A stretch of DNA of 64,000 nucleotides, taken from contig NCSJ02000178.1 of assembly GCA_002812745.2 (NCBI GenBank), positions 21,739 to 85,738 of the forward strand, given 5' to 3'. The notes under the pieces were generated by a model, which did no database searches, was not told the origin of the DNA, and was given only the letters and a program-made list of their open reading frames with translations. Source of the DNA: Scytalidium lignicola (Eukaryota; Ascomycota; Leotiomycetes). Positions 23,608-35,028 of this stretch are shown here, in pieces. Made by a program: the position numbers and the translations under genes. Each line of letters starts with the position of its first letter. The stretch's first letter is position 1.

Positions 23608-25069
23608 ATGCCTCCCAAAATGCCTCCCCAATACCCCCCCGACTCTTTTCTCCCGTCAGGCGCAGTGCCGTCACCTCAGAATATTCGCCCTGGAGGACCC
23701 CCGATGACCTTATCCGCAACGTCTCATCTCGATCCCCGAACCATGCCAGACTACATTCCCTCGCCGAACAAACAAGATACGCCAAAGTCGTACATGCAAT
23801 CTCAATCGCCGTCACAGTATTCCAGTCATGGCCATCCAATCTCGCCTCCGAGCACAAGGTCAGCCTCGGCCGAAGACAATTCTGCGAGCTTGGTCGAAGA
23901 TTGGAGAGCGTATACTGAGAAGTTGAGATCACAGCATGAGGGTGAGCGTGCACATATGGTCGCAGACCGAAAAAGGTTGCAAGAAGTCATGGAAGAGGAG
24001 AGGGCTCTCTGGGATAAGGAGCGGGATATGTTGAAGGTTCAGATTACTGAGCTCGAAGCACAGCTACGGAATAGAAGTGGGAATGACTACTTCTCATTAT
24101 CGACAGGCTCATCAAGATCTCGCATGTTCAGTCCTAGGGGAGCACGTTCAGCTAGACTGAGTCCCAGTAACAGCATTCCACAAGAGTCTGGGAGGGATGC
24201 GGATGGTCGACCATTTTATGCGCCTGCACCCCAGAATCCANTCGAGGACTTTCTCCATATCCGGGACCAAGGAACTCCGAATCGATGACATCGGTGGACG
24301 GAGTGAAGGTGCAATCATAGTGCCATCGAAAGTGTTAACTTCTTCTGACTTTGGCCTCCAATCGCCTGAAGAACCACCCTCAGTTCCCGAAACGCCGACT
24401 GATAGCATTGATATATCTCTAATTTCACCAGATCTAGAAGGGGTGCCTATCAGAGCCTCAGCTGTGGCACCAGAATTTGTTGCCAAGGTCCTCTCTCCTC
24501 AAAACCCCCTCTCGCCCATGAAGTCCCCGAATATTCATCCTCGTGGTCATGTAGAAAGGAGTATCTCCGCCCCTCAGCCTAAGATCACGACTCTGGAAGT
24601 CATCAAGCAGCCCGAGAACAGAAGGCTGACGATGCATGCTGGCCATACGCCGAATCATTCCATTTCCAAGCTCGATTTCCTCTCTGATAGTGGCAATGCG
24701 ACCCCGACCCAGAACCAAGTTAATCAACAGCAACAAGCACAAGACGAAGAAAAAGAGCAACAAGATCAATCAGAGACCGTCGCAGCAGTCGGAATGATCT
24801 ATGAGCAATGGAACGGCACCGATGATGAGGATGTACCCCTAAAAGGTCAGCTAGGTCTGACTAATAACACCGTGAAAGACGAGGTGTTCCTTACCCAGCT
24901 CGTTAGGAAACTTGCAGAAGAGGCGCGCAAATCCGAAGGGTCGTCTCCAAATGAGAGCGCGCTCTCTTCTACCGAAGATGACGGTGAAAAAGAGGAGGGA
25001 GATGATAAGATGCCTATTTTGAAACTAAAGCAGAGCTTCAATTTTGGGAGGCCGATGGGAGAGATGTGA
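23608..25069 (+). CDS. Conserved-looking coiled-coil protein, function unknown
   Basis: A single exon of about 486 residues if the N at 24241 is omitted. With the N counted, the frame breaks there; without it, the text continues smoothly from APAPQNP to SRTFSISGTKELRIDD and runs to the TGA at 25067-25069. Residues 1-95 are Pro/Ser-rich. Residues about 96-158 form a strongly charged coiled coil. The middle is Ser/Pro-rich with many SP/TP sites. The C-terminus has a Gln-rich tract, a hydrophobic-patterned segment (VAAVGMIYEQWNG; EVFLTQLVRKLAEEARK) and an acidic stretch. I do not recognise the family. The ATG at 23608 (MPPKMPPQYPP) was chosen; an in-frame ATG at 23146 would add 154 residues of a composition that looks like leader. 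Confidence 0.75.
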
Positions 25070-26519
25070 TCTTTTTGCAATATCACTTCCAGCGGTACTA
25101 CTCTGCTCTACTCCTCTCCTTTTGGCTCAAAGATTATTGCGAAACTATTACATATCCTTTCGACTTCTCCTTTATATATATTTGGTCAATTCAACAGACC
25201 GCATCTCGTCTTTCCAGGAGCGCTGGGTAGGAAGAAAAAAAATTATCCCCATTGGGGACTTCGGGCGGGACAAAATTATATAGATTTACTTTTTTTTTTT
25301 GGTTTTGTTTTTTTGGCAGAAAGGGGGATGTTGGATTGTTACCCCTAGTATCTTTGGAATCTCTTTTGTTTTCAACACACTTATACCCCCCTTTCATCTA
25401 ACGGAGCTCTCCCCGCTTTTGTTCCCCCGGAGATCATCATCGACCGGAACACACTCGCTGGACACTTTTCCTTGTTTCATTTAATTATTTTTTTGGTTAA
25501 TCTTCAAAATCTTCCAAAACTAGGGATCTGGAGGGTGAAAAGGAAAGAAATGGCGGGCGGAAAACTTTTGGCGAATTTGGGAGCATCAGCGCACACCGCG
25601 CATACGGTGCTTCTGGTTATACATTGGGTATCTTTTAAATTCTCTCCCACTCTCGGGAGGATTAAAATATATGGGAGAATTTGGGTTGGGTTTAGGTTTC
25701 TAGTTCTGGGGGGCTTTGGAATTGCATGGTTTTATTATTACACAAGAGATACCTGGTCCCGGACACGAAGGATTGTTTATTTTATTTTATTTTAGGATAG
25801 CTTACATACCCCCATACGCGCGCACATAAATGACATAAAAGAAAAATTACATACAATAGGAAAGGATGGATTAGGAAGCTCGAAAAACGCGCGAGGATAG
25901 TTTGGGATATTAACTTCGAATTGAGTTTTTTACCCTCCCCTCTGAGGGAAAAGAAAAGCGGCGATACCTCTTAGATTATACTCTGAATAGACTGTTGCTT
26001 GGTTCTTTTTTTTTTCTTTCTACAAAAGCTGAAAATATATCTCTTTTGATAACTAAATTCGATTTACGTAGACCGATTTTTCAAGGCTATTCATAACGTT
26101 CTCCGATACCATACGGTGATAGCTATCGCTTAAGTTCATGTAGAACATTTCGAGCCATGATTACCTTCTAGTTGTAAACTTTGTATACTTAGTCAGTTTC
26201 TAAAGAGGTATGCTATTTTCTCATATAATCCACAGTACGAGAAATAAATGCTTCTGCCTCTCTCTCCTAGGTAAATTTATCACACCTTTGTGTGATTTGT
26301 AGAATCAAATACAGTTGGGCCAACCTCAAAGTAGTTTACCAAGGGTGAAAACCCCATTCCTTCCCCATTAACCAGTCAGGTAACTTGAAGGCATCGTATA
26401 TATCTTTCCAGCAATGCGCAATCGAATAAATATCCCCTTCTTACTAGCAAATACTGACACTTAATTTTCAAATGGTTTTATAAGAATATATAAGACCCAC
26501 CAATCAAATCAAATAAGAA
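25070..26519. other. Intergenic, 3' flank of the coiled-coil gene
   Basis: T- and A-rich homopolymer tracts (25289-25310, 25487-25497, 26006-26018) and no credible gene. An open frame at 25472-25795 has no recognisable content. It should include the 3' untranslated region of the gene ending at 25069. Confidence 0.5.
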
Positions 26520-26619
26520 GGGCGAGTGGTCTAGTGGTATGATTTTCCCTTAGCAAGCGGTCGATAAAGATCAACCAACAACTTGGGAGAGGTCCGGGGT
26601 TCAATTCCCCGCCCGTCCA
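26520..26619 (+). tRNA. tRNA-Ala (anticodon AGC) with 28-nt intron
   Basis: The cloverleaf is complete. The acceptor stem is GGGCGAG with CCCGTCC, including the G3:U70 pair that is the alanine identity element, and discriminator A73. The D arm holds the A box GTGGTCTAGTGG. The anticodon stem TTCCC/GGGAG has loop TTAGCA..T. The T arm is CGGGG-TTCAATT-CCCCG (B box GGTTCAATTCC). The intron, about 26556-26583, sits one base 3' of the anticodon as expected. A run of five T at 26624-26628 is a Pol III terminator. One acceptor-stem pair (A6-C67) is mismatched. Confidence 0.9.
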
Positions 26620-27466
26620 TTTATTTTTGTGGTTTTATTAATCATTCTNATTTTTTTTTAAATTCCCCTGCTGTTTATTCTTTGTTTTTGTTCTTTTTAT
26701 TTTCCTCAGGTGGAGAAATAGTGACGAAAATAGCTGGATAAGCGAACATTTTACATTAACCACGCACGTGCCATGCAGCCATGCTCGTTATGAGAGAGGC
26801 TCATTATTGCGAAGGCAAATTCATTATCGTGCCCCTCTGTTATTGATAGACCTATCTAAACAGATCTGATAAATTACTATTGTCTTATACGCCGTTTTNA
26901 CCCCTATCCGACCCTTCAATATGCGCCTAGAGACATAAAACCCCCCAAAACCAAGAGTTCAAAAAGGAAGGAAAACTAAAAAAGCAGAGGCAGTATTGTG
27001 GGTATCTATAATATAATGCTCGCCAGTGAAGTTGGATATAACGTAAAAGATATTTGAAAAACCGAGATGGAAGTTTGTATAAAGCATAGATAAAGCGCAG
27101 ATCAGTTTTTTTTTTTTTGACACTTCTTTGTATTGATGTGTAATTAACATCAAAAGGCTGAGTGGAAGGTTAGTAAATTGGTTTCCTGTAGATCTAGTAG
27201 AACTCACAACACAATTTTCTAGCTATTGTAGCATGGACTTAGCTGCTTTCTCTTACTGAGGGGTTGACTATTACCCAGTAAACCCTGATTTCAGAAGGCA
27301 TCAGGATAGCAAGGTATTACGCTTCTGCAATACCCAATGTTGAGAGGGCACATTGATGGATGTATCTGGTGTGTTTTCTGCTAGTGTAAACCACGGCTGA
27401 TGCAATGCATGCACTGTATTGGTGTTGTGTAGGAATGAACTTAGTGGATGTCCAAACCTGGCATGC
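26620..27466. other. Intergenic between tRNA-Ala and the His/Gln-rich gene
   Basis: AT-rich with two undetermined bases (26649, 26899) and a T run at 27106-27118. The Pol III terminator of the tRNA lies at the left edge. The right part should be the 3' untranslated region of the minus-strand gene ending at 27467. No gene seen. Confidence 0.5.
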
Positions 27467-28684
27467 TTATAAGTAATCTCTCTCGAATTCAGCGTCTAGA
27501 TGTACTGGAACCCTTTGCTCTTGCTCTTCTTCCTGTGATGATTTATTCTGATTCTGCAATAATTGAAGCAAAAGTTTGTTGTTTTGGCTGACAATTGCCT
27601 CGATCTTCTCAATCTTCGTCTCTAGCGTTCGTAATCGTGCATCGTTGCCCATAATATCCCTCCAATCTTCCTTCGTCAATGCACCTTCGACAATCACCCT
27701 CTTCGGAGGTTCAGGTGGTTCAGGCTGGTGATAGCTATATACCTCGTGTTGAAGCTGATCTTGCAGCTGACGGCTAAGTTCACGCTCTCCACGTAGCCTT
27801 TTCCGCGGTGGATATCCATTCATATCAATCTGTCCATTTGCGAGGGAAACTTCTCTGTCACCTGCACCTGCCTGCCTCAAATCTGTAACAGCTATTGGTG
27901 ACGAATTTGGGGCTGGAGCTATAGCCTGTACCTGAGATTGAGCCTGGGGTTGTACTTGTGTTTGTGCATGTACATGCGCCTGCGTCTGTGCCTGTGCGTG
28001 AGCAGCCTGAACCTCCGCCTGAGCCCTCTGATGTGCATGCTCAGCGGCAATATGACTCTGCCTCCTCGCCTCTTTCCTAGCTTCCTCAACCCTCCTGCGC
28101 GCGTCAACCTGCCTCATCCTCTCTTCTTCCGCTTCAGCATCCTCGACCTTGAGGAATTCCATCCAGCGATCAATTGCCTCATTCAATTCCCCACCAGGCT
28201 TCTCCCTGATGATTCCATTCTCCCAATCCGAAAGCTGCCGTCGTCGTGTCTCCACCAATCGACCAACCGTCGCACTCATCTGAGCCAGCAGCTTCCCCGT
28301 CTCGCGCTGAAATGCCGCGCTCACGCCGGTCCAAAACTGCGACTTCGTGCCATCCTTGAACGTGTGTCGCAGGTCGTAGCAGGTCTTCAGCATGAGAAGG
28401 TGGTCGCGCTCGTCGAGGTTCTGGCGAGGTTTCCGCATGGAGCCGGTCAGGTTCGCTGAGCTCTCACGGATTTCGCGTTGCGGCGTTATGAGTGCGGGTG
28501 CTATGTTCGCGGGCAGAGGCATTGCTTGATTCGGTGCTGCGGGCGTTGGCGTGGTGTTGTTGACGTCGTGCTGGTGCTGGTGCTGGTGCTGGTGCTGGTT
28601 ATGTTGCTGCGGTCGTGTCGATGCTGATGATCGCGTGGTTTGGGCCATCGAATTGACCCTTCGAGAACCAAGTGCTGGAGGCAT
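27467..28684 (-). CDS. His/Gln-rich nuclear-type protein with possible Myb/SANT-like domain
   Basis: A single open exon gives about 405 residues from the ATG at 28682-28684 (MPPALGSRRVNSMAQ). The frame stays open upstream without an ATG, so another 5' exon is possible. A His/Gln repeat (HQHQHQHQHQ) lies near residue 30. Residues about 88-150 form a helical, basic segment (LDERDHLLMLKTC; FWTGVSAAFQ; VGRLVETRRRQL) that resembles fungal Myb/SANT- or trihelix-like DNA-binding modules; this is a tentative reading. Next come an acidic/basic coiled segment, a Gln/Ala/His tract, a probable nuclear signal PPRKRLRGERE, and a C-terminal leucine-patterned coil (LRTLETKIEKIEAIVSQNN). A nuclear regulatory role is inferred. 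Confidence 0.65.
   Translation of the reverse strand: MPPALGSRRVNSMAQTTRSSASTRPQQHNQHQHQHQHQHDVNNTTPTPAAPNQAMPLPANIAPALITPQREIRESSANLTGSMRKPRQNLDERDHLLMLKTCYDLRHTFKDGTKSQFWTGVSAAFQRETGKLLAQMSATVGRLVETRRRQLSDWENGIIREKPGGELNEAIDRWMEFLKVEDAEAEEERMRQVDARRRVEEARKEARRQSHIAAEHAHQRAQAEVQAAHAQAQTQAHVHAQTQVQPQAQSQVQAIAPAPNSSPIAVTDLRQAGAGDREVSLANGQIDMNGYPPRKRLRGERELSRQLQDQLQHEVYSYHQPEPPEPPKRVIVEGALTKEDWRDIMGNDARLRTLETKIEKIEAIVSQNNKLLLQLLQNQNKSSQEEEQEQRVPVHLDAEFERDYL
28568..28598. repeat. In-frame CTGGTG hexamer repeat (His-Gln)
   Basis: Five tandem hexamers encode the alternating His-Gln tract of the minus-strand gene. Such hexamers change length without breaking frame, so this tract is likely polymorphic between strains. 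Confidence 0.8.
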
Positions 28685-29553
28685 ATTTGTTGTTCTGCGA
28701 TAAGCTGGAATCGTGGAATCTGGGGAGGTTGGGGATTCCGTGTTGGGGAGCTGACGAGTAAAGTCGTCCGCGCTCGTCAAAGGGGACCCCTTGGCGACCA
28801 AAGCTCCCACGGCTTGCCAACCGAGACCGTATAGATGCGAGCACGATAAGGTCCTGGCGCCTGCCGCTGCCGATCTACCTTATATTTGTTTGAATCTTAA
28901 TAATTCCTGTGGCAGAAACGGTGCGTGCATGCCAATCTCCTTTGAAAATCTTTTAAGGAATAAAAGAGTGGCATAATATGTGACCAGTAGTAAACTTCAC
29001 TCAGAGTATACCTTTACTGGTCTACAGGTAGAATCTCTTCAAACTGAAAGTAGAGGTTACCGGGTGCCAAGACCGTTGCTGATATATATTTAGATTCTCA
29101 CTTTCGAGCCGTGCCAGACTAATCCAGATGTAGATGCAGATGCTTTCAATTTTTAGAGCTGCTACTGTATCCATTCTTGTGATAAAACTGGAAATTCCAT
29201 CGAACTCCATAGCTTACACTAACTCGCATCATACAAAACAAATATACCTCCAAATAGGCGTATTTTCTCCAAATAACAAACGGAAAAACGAAGGGCTATT
29301 AACACTTTCTGACTCATTATAATACCACGAAGAGGACTTGATCTAGAGCGATCATGCGTATTAATAACAGGGGACTGCCGTGACAAAATAGTAACTGTGC
29401 GCGACTATAGGCTGCACAGAGAGGCAAGGAAAGACGTAAAGATCGTGAAATAAAGTCTGGATGGCCCAGGTTGGGCGTTGATGCAAAGAGTGGATTCGCG
29501 CTCGAAAGTGATGTGCTTTTGTTTTTTTTTNGTTTTTTGTTTTGGTGTTTTTT
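28685..29553. other. Intergenic between the His/Gln-rich gene and ApsA-like gene
   Basis: It holds the promoter of the minus-strand gene at 28684 and, at its right end, the 3' untranslated region of the ApsA-like gene. An undetermined base at 29531 sits in T homopolymers. Small open frames near 29022-29322 have no recognisable content. Confidence 0.5.
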
Positions 29554-32500
29554 TTAGTTTCTTACTTGTGTGGTCCTAGATGATGTTGAGCCGGGAGTGA
29601 AGTTATGAGAGTGGCGGTTCCTAGCAGAATGATGGTGTAGATGTCCTACATCATGTTTACCTACGCAAGTCAGTATATGGCCAAACTATAATTGTAACGG
29701 CAGACTTACCATCACAGCAAGCCCGGACGTTTTCAAGCCTGTCGGATTCTCTATCTTGCCTCTCAATCATTTCCCTCAAATCTTCTGCACTATCATACAC
29801 GTCGCCTACATCGTAGAGGCTAGCGACACTGCGCCGGCTTCGTCTGCTGGAGAAAGAACTCGTCTGCCCTTCTTTACCACCCGCTTTCCAGTAACTGCTG
29901 AGACGAGAGAAGGTGCCAGCAGTCAGGCGTGAGGATGTAGATCCCTGAGCTAATCCGGTAGGGATTGCAGAATGTCGAACAGTTGCACGCTCTCGAGATT
30001 CATTGCGAGTGTTGCGGCTGTTGTAAGAGGATATAGAAGGTCGGCTATGGCGGTTGGTGTCATTTCCGTATCCAGGGTTGAACTCAGCAACGTCATCTTG
30101 TGTGATAACCGCACTCGCAGCTTCAGAGCCATCGCCATTCGCATCATCTTCACCACGGAGAAGAAGATATGATAGGGCATTGAACCAGGTTTCATGACGC
30201 TGTCCAGTTGCTGCAGTAAACTTCACAGTCCTACCAGGCGTCATGATCACTATGCTCTTACGATGCAATCCAGGAGGCATAGGATTGTCGTCCGTTACGA
30301 CTCTGACGGCTTCAATTTGAACACTCTTAGCTTTGACTTCCGATTTCCCAGCAGAGGAGGGGTCTTGATCGCTCCAGTACAAAGTCCGGGTATATGGATG
30401 AACCCAGAAGAAACGGCGATGGCGGTTCTCAGAAATGCCCGCACGACCAGTTTTGCGGGTATATTTCCAAAGATACTCACCAATCATGGTCTGGGTGATA
30501 GCGTTGATCATTCTCGGATCGGTACTAGGATCAACTCCATTTCGCATTGGTACGTTAGAGCGGATATTGAAGCGATTGTCAAGTTCAGATACAAACGATG
30601 AGACTGAAGATCGCCTTGATTGAGCGCTGGTGCCAGGAAGAGACGCAATGTCAGCTGTACCATAAGAATTTATATTCCTTTGTATTGATATGCCTTTTTG
30701 AGATACTGGAGTCATAGAACTTTGCGTATTCGGTGTACGGGGTCTGAACAACGGGTTGGCACTGGCCCTGTAAGCGGACACAGGGCCCGGAGGAGGCCCC
30801 ATAGAGCCTGGGCCATTTGAAGAACCCGTACGTTGAGCTGCAGCTGCAATGACCTGCTTGTGATCCGTAGGTAAAGGTGGATGCACACTTGATACGGACT
30901 CTCGTCGTACACTACCAGGACTTGTGGACCTCTTGGATGGAACTCCATCGATGAGCTCTGCGTCCGCCATCCTGGAGCCAGCGCGGCGGATACTTCTTAG
31001 GCTTTCTTGTGATCTCCGGGCCTTCAGGCTTGGTGAGGCATTTGCCGTGCGTGATGGGGATAAAAGCACTGAGTTTATATTCTCTTCTGCAGCTGGAACA
31101 ACTTTAGGCCTAAGCATCTCGTCAATCTGCTCGGCAGTTAATGCTGTTTGAGAACTTTCATCCGCCATTTCAACTCGTGGTTTCCTAATTGCACGCTCGT
31201 TTGTGTTGGTAGATAGTTCTCTAAATGGACGCTGAGATTCGGGGGTCTCAACCATTGGTGACTGGTTGGGTGACTGTCGGGTCTCATCCTCAGCAATGAT
31301 TGGCGTTGATGGGACTTTATTTTTGTTCCGACCAGGCAACGAATTGATGAGCCTTGCTTTAGGGGTTTCCGGTCCTTCTGCTTTGAATGGTACAAACACT
31401 ACATCTCGTTTCTCCTTATGAGGTGTTTGTGGTTCACTAGGCTCGGTATGGACTCCCTGGATAGAAGAAAATCCTAACGGTGTTGACGTCTGCCTCTCGA
31501 TGGGCTCCGCGTCCACAGAGTGAATTGAAGAAACAGCCAAATGGGCTACTGGTGCAACAGGCTCAATGGGGTGAGAGTTGACTGATTGTATGGACGAAAA
31601 GGCCAGAGGTAAGGGCTCTGGGATGACTGGTGTCGGTTCAATGGGCTGTGTGTGAACTGACTGAATCGAAGAAACGGCAAATTCTGGTTTTACTTCAATC
31701 GGTTCAATGGGATGAGTGTTGACTGCTTGAATGGAAGAAAATGCTAGAGATAACTTCGGTTCAATAGGCTCCGAGTGGACTGACTGAATAGATGAGAAAG
31801 CTAGAGGCGCAGGTTCCGGGACCGGTTCTGGTTCCGGCTCAACTGGTCCAGTATTGACCGATTGAATTGTCGAAATGCCTAGAGGCGTTTTGATTTCTAC
31901 AGGTTCAATGGGATGAGTATGAACAGACTGGATGGAAGAAAAGTCCAGAGATACCGGACCTGGAACGAGCACCGGATCTGGAGTTGGTTCAACTGGCTCA
32001 ATAGGCTGAGTGTCGACTGATTGAATAAAAGAAAACTTGAGCGGCTCGGGTGCCGGGACCAACCCTGGTATTAGAGTCGGCTCAGCAGACTCAATAGGTT
32101 GAGTGTGGACAGAACGAACTGACGAAACAACAAGAGGGGCTGATTCTAGGATGGGTTCTAAGGTCGGCTCAATCGGTGGTGTGTTGACTGTTTGAATGGA
32201 AGAAAAGTCTAGAGGTATTTCCACTTCAACCGGTTCTATTGGCACTGATTGAATGGGAGAAATTTCCAAAGGCGTTTTTATCTCAACCGGCTCAATAGGT
32301 TGAGTGTGGAGGGAGTGAATTGACGAAAAAGCTAAAGGTGCAGATTCCGGGGCCGGATCTGGAATTGGTTCAATAGGATCAGTGATAACTGAGTGAATAG
32401 AAGAAAATGCCAGAGGTACCGGTATCTCAACCGGTTCAATAGGCTGGCTATCGACAGATTTGATAGAAGAAAATGCAAGAGGTTCGGGTTCCGGAGCAAC

Positions 32501-35028
32501 GATAGTGGCTGGTTCAACGGGTTCAAACTGTTCAGAGCAGATTGCAGACAAAGAAAGAGGCACTTGCTCTTCAATGTCTAGGTCATACTGTGAGCTCATA
32601 TCACTGTATGCGGAAGTAGGCACCAGACGATCAGTGTGAGAGTCCGGTCCCAGAAAATCATTTGAAGGCTCTTCAAGCCATTGACTTGCAGCATCGAGCA
32701 TTGGCACTCTTATCACTGAACCTGACCAAGATTGATTATCAGCCAGCAGATGCGAGGCTTCGGCTATAGCTGCTCCTTCAAGACCAGCTCCAATGACGCT
32801 AGATGCAGACGCTCCATGGGTGGTTGGTTCTTGCTCCCACGGTTCAGTCATCACTCCTGAGTCTATCATTATTAGTTTTGGCAGTGGAGGCACTGGTTCG
32901 TCGGGAGATAGGAGCTTTCTCCTCGCAGTGCCAGGTCTAGATCCAGGTGTTGTAGATCGTGATAAGAAATTGCTGCGGCTTGGTGTACCCTGAAGAGACT
33001 CATCATCATCACTCATGTTCCCTAGCTCTGCGAAGAGACTCTGGTTATGAGCAGCTGGAGTTGACTCTCTACTGCTACGGCTAGGCGGTGGACTACTGTG
33101 GAGTTGCGGATCTTCACTAGGAGCTCTTGAGCGTCGACTACTTGCTCGACTGGCTCTTAAGCGCATGCGTGACTGTTGATGCTGAAGGGTGGGAGAGCGA
33201 ACTTCTTCAAAATTATCTTCATCATCGGAGGTAGAAGCTGTACTCATAAATGAATATCGATTTGTAGGCTTAGCCAAAGTAATGGGCTTAATTCGGAGAG
33301 TTCCCGTGGAAGGACCCTCCTCGGTCTCGGTAAGCTCATCACTTCCGCTCATCTCTTCTGCACCAGTCTGGAAGTCTTCTGTTTCTGTTGCCCGTTCATT
33401 TGCAGTCTCGAAAGCTTCACTCTCGTTGGCGGTCTCGAAATGGTCACTGTAATCAGTAGTTGTAGTGGAAACCGGGAACCGACCAGGAAGCTGACTTGGG
33501 CTGCCTTCGGCGTCCTCATCTTCCCAGTTATTGTCATCCATCAGGATTTCACTCCTAGTCCTTCTTGCTCCACCAAGTTGCGCCGGATTAGGAGGCCGTT
33601 TGGATTCTTTAGGGTCTGGCTTACGGCTTCTCTTCGCGTTACCAGTGCCTAGGCCGCTACCCTCCATGCGAGTTTTTTCTACCTCATCTCTAGCATCTTG
33701 TAGCATGCGTTTTAACTCCAATTTCTCGGTCTTCTCTCGATGAATATTTCCCTTCAGACTTTGAATCATCCTGTGAGCATGTTGTAGAGAGCTTTTTAGA
33801 GTTTCAGACTCTAACATGCTATGTCTGGGGGTTGCTTTCACGGGCGAAGGAGGTGGAGAGTGTTCGGGAGTAGCATTGTCGGGAGCCGTCTCAAAGTCTT
33901 CGTCACTAAGACCCCGTGCCTGATCACGCTCTTCTAGGCGTACTCTTTGAGCAGTCACTGCCCTAGCAAGCTCTTGATTCTGGCCGGCCAAGTCCTCGAC
34001 CTTGCGCTGCAGTGCACCACGCTCACTTTCCACAAGAGTAACGTTGCGCCTGACGTTTCCCAACTCAACATCGTGGTGTTTAAGAGCCGCAGCATGATCT
34101 TCAACGAGTTTGGCATGGTTTAGCTTGATTTCATCTATCTCCTTCTGTGCTGCAGTTTTCTCGGCTTGTAGAGCATTTAGGCTTTGATTGAGCCTCTTCT
34201 CTCTGTCAGCTGCTTCCTTTACCGCCGCTACCTGCTCCTGTAACTGAGTCTCAAGATTCCAATTTTCGTCCTTATACCTTTGCTCACTTTCGTCGAGGAT
34301 CCTTAATCTCTGGAGAAATCCCTCGGCCTCAATCTCCAAACGAGATTTTTCCAAATTGACTGTCTTTAGAGCATCCTCTTTCTCGAGCAAAAGTGATTGA
34401 AGATGTCGTACCTGGGATAGCAGGGAGGTGCTGATCTCTGTAGCAAATTCAATATCATGGACCCGGTTCGCAGGTTGGTTCCTTTGTTTGCGATTTGGCA
34501 CACTTAGTTTGGATGGTGAGTTGGTTGCCTGACTCTCAAACTTGGAAGGACTCAATGGTCCCTGAAATCTTGTCAGTGGAATTCTAAGTTTTATGACCCT
34601 AAAAATCATACCTTGCTGTCACCTGTAAATGGAGATCCGCTACGTTCGCCACTTGGTACCCTTGACTTGGGCAAGAATGCTCTCGCGGTCTCGCGTTCGA
34701 CCTGATTGTATTCTCGCTCAATCTCAACTAGCTTTTGACGCAATTCCGGGGTGATATCTGCTTCGGTTTGCTGCTTCTCAACATCCCTTAGGCGGTCCGC
34801 GAGGTCCCTTCGCTGCTGAACGAGTGTAGTCCCAAGCTTCGAGGCTTCCTCTATCCGTCTCTCCGTCTCCGCTAGGTGAGCTTCTAACGCGCGCTTGGCT
34901 TGGTCTGGGGATGTTGTCGGACCCAGGGCAAACAGCTTGCTGTCAAAGTTGGAGAAACGGTGGTGGTTGGAGCTCGTTGGTGGGGAAATAAACGGATCGC
35001 CTCCATACTCATCAATACCAGAAGCCAT
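29554..35028 (-). CDS. apsA: ApsA/Num1-like cortical nuclear-migration protein
   Basis: Three exons (35028..34612, 34561..29710, 29660..29554) join in frame to 1,791 residues; introns are GTATGA...CAG and GTAAGT...TAG. Order: disordered N-terminus with a short coil (about 45-120); long coiled coil (about 174-360, again 380-440) starting VHDIEFATEISTSLLSQVR; acidic and Ser-rich region; 16 imperfect repeats around PLAFSSIQSVHTQPIEP (about 806-1186); Mcp5/Num1-type PH domain (about 1490-1605, IGEYLWKYTRKTG ... RRFFWVHPYTRTLYWS); short tail ending HDVGHLHHH and a basic/Ser segment. ApsA in Aspergillus and Num1 in yeast anchor dynein at the cell cortex through the PH domain to pull nuclei. The last 35 codons come only after the second intron, so an unspliced reading would give a false C-terminus. 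Orthology is strong by architecture. Confidence 0.93.
31420..32560 (-). repeat. 16-unit amino-acid repeat in the ApsA-like protein
   Basis: By hand I count 16 tandem units of 19-31 residues. Each has a nearly fixed core (P-L-x-F-S-S-I-x-S-V-x-T-x-P-I-E-P) and a variable acidic/Pro spacer. DNA identity between units is low to moderate, so they look old rather than freshly expanded. Num1 and ApsA proteins are known for internal repeats, but the core motif differs between lineages. Confidence 0.9.

Noticed and set aside
30194..33743. Plus-strand open frames opposite the ApsA-like gene
   Set aside because: Shadows of the long minus-strand coding exon and its repeats.
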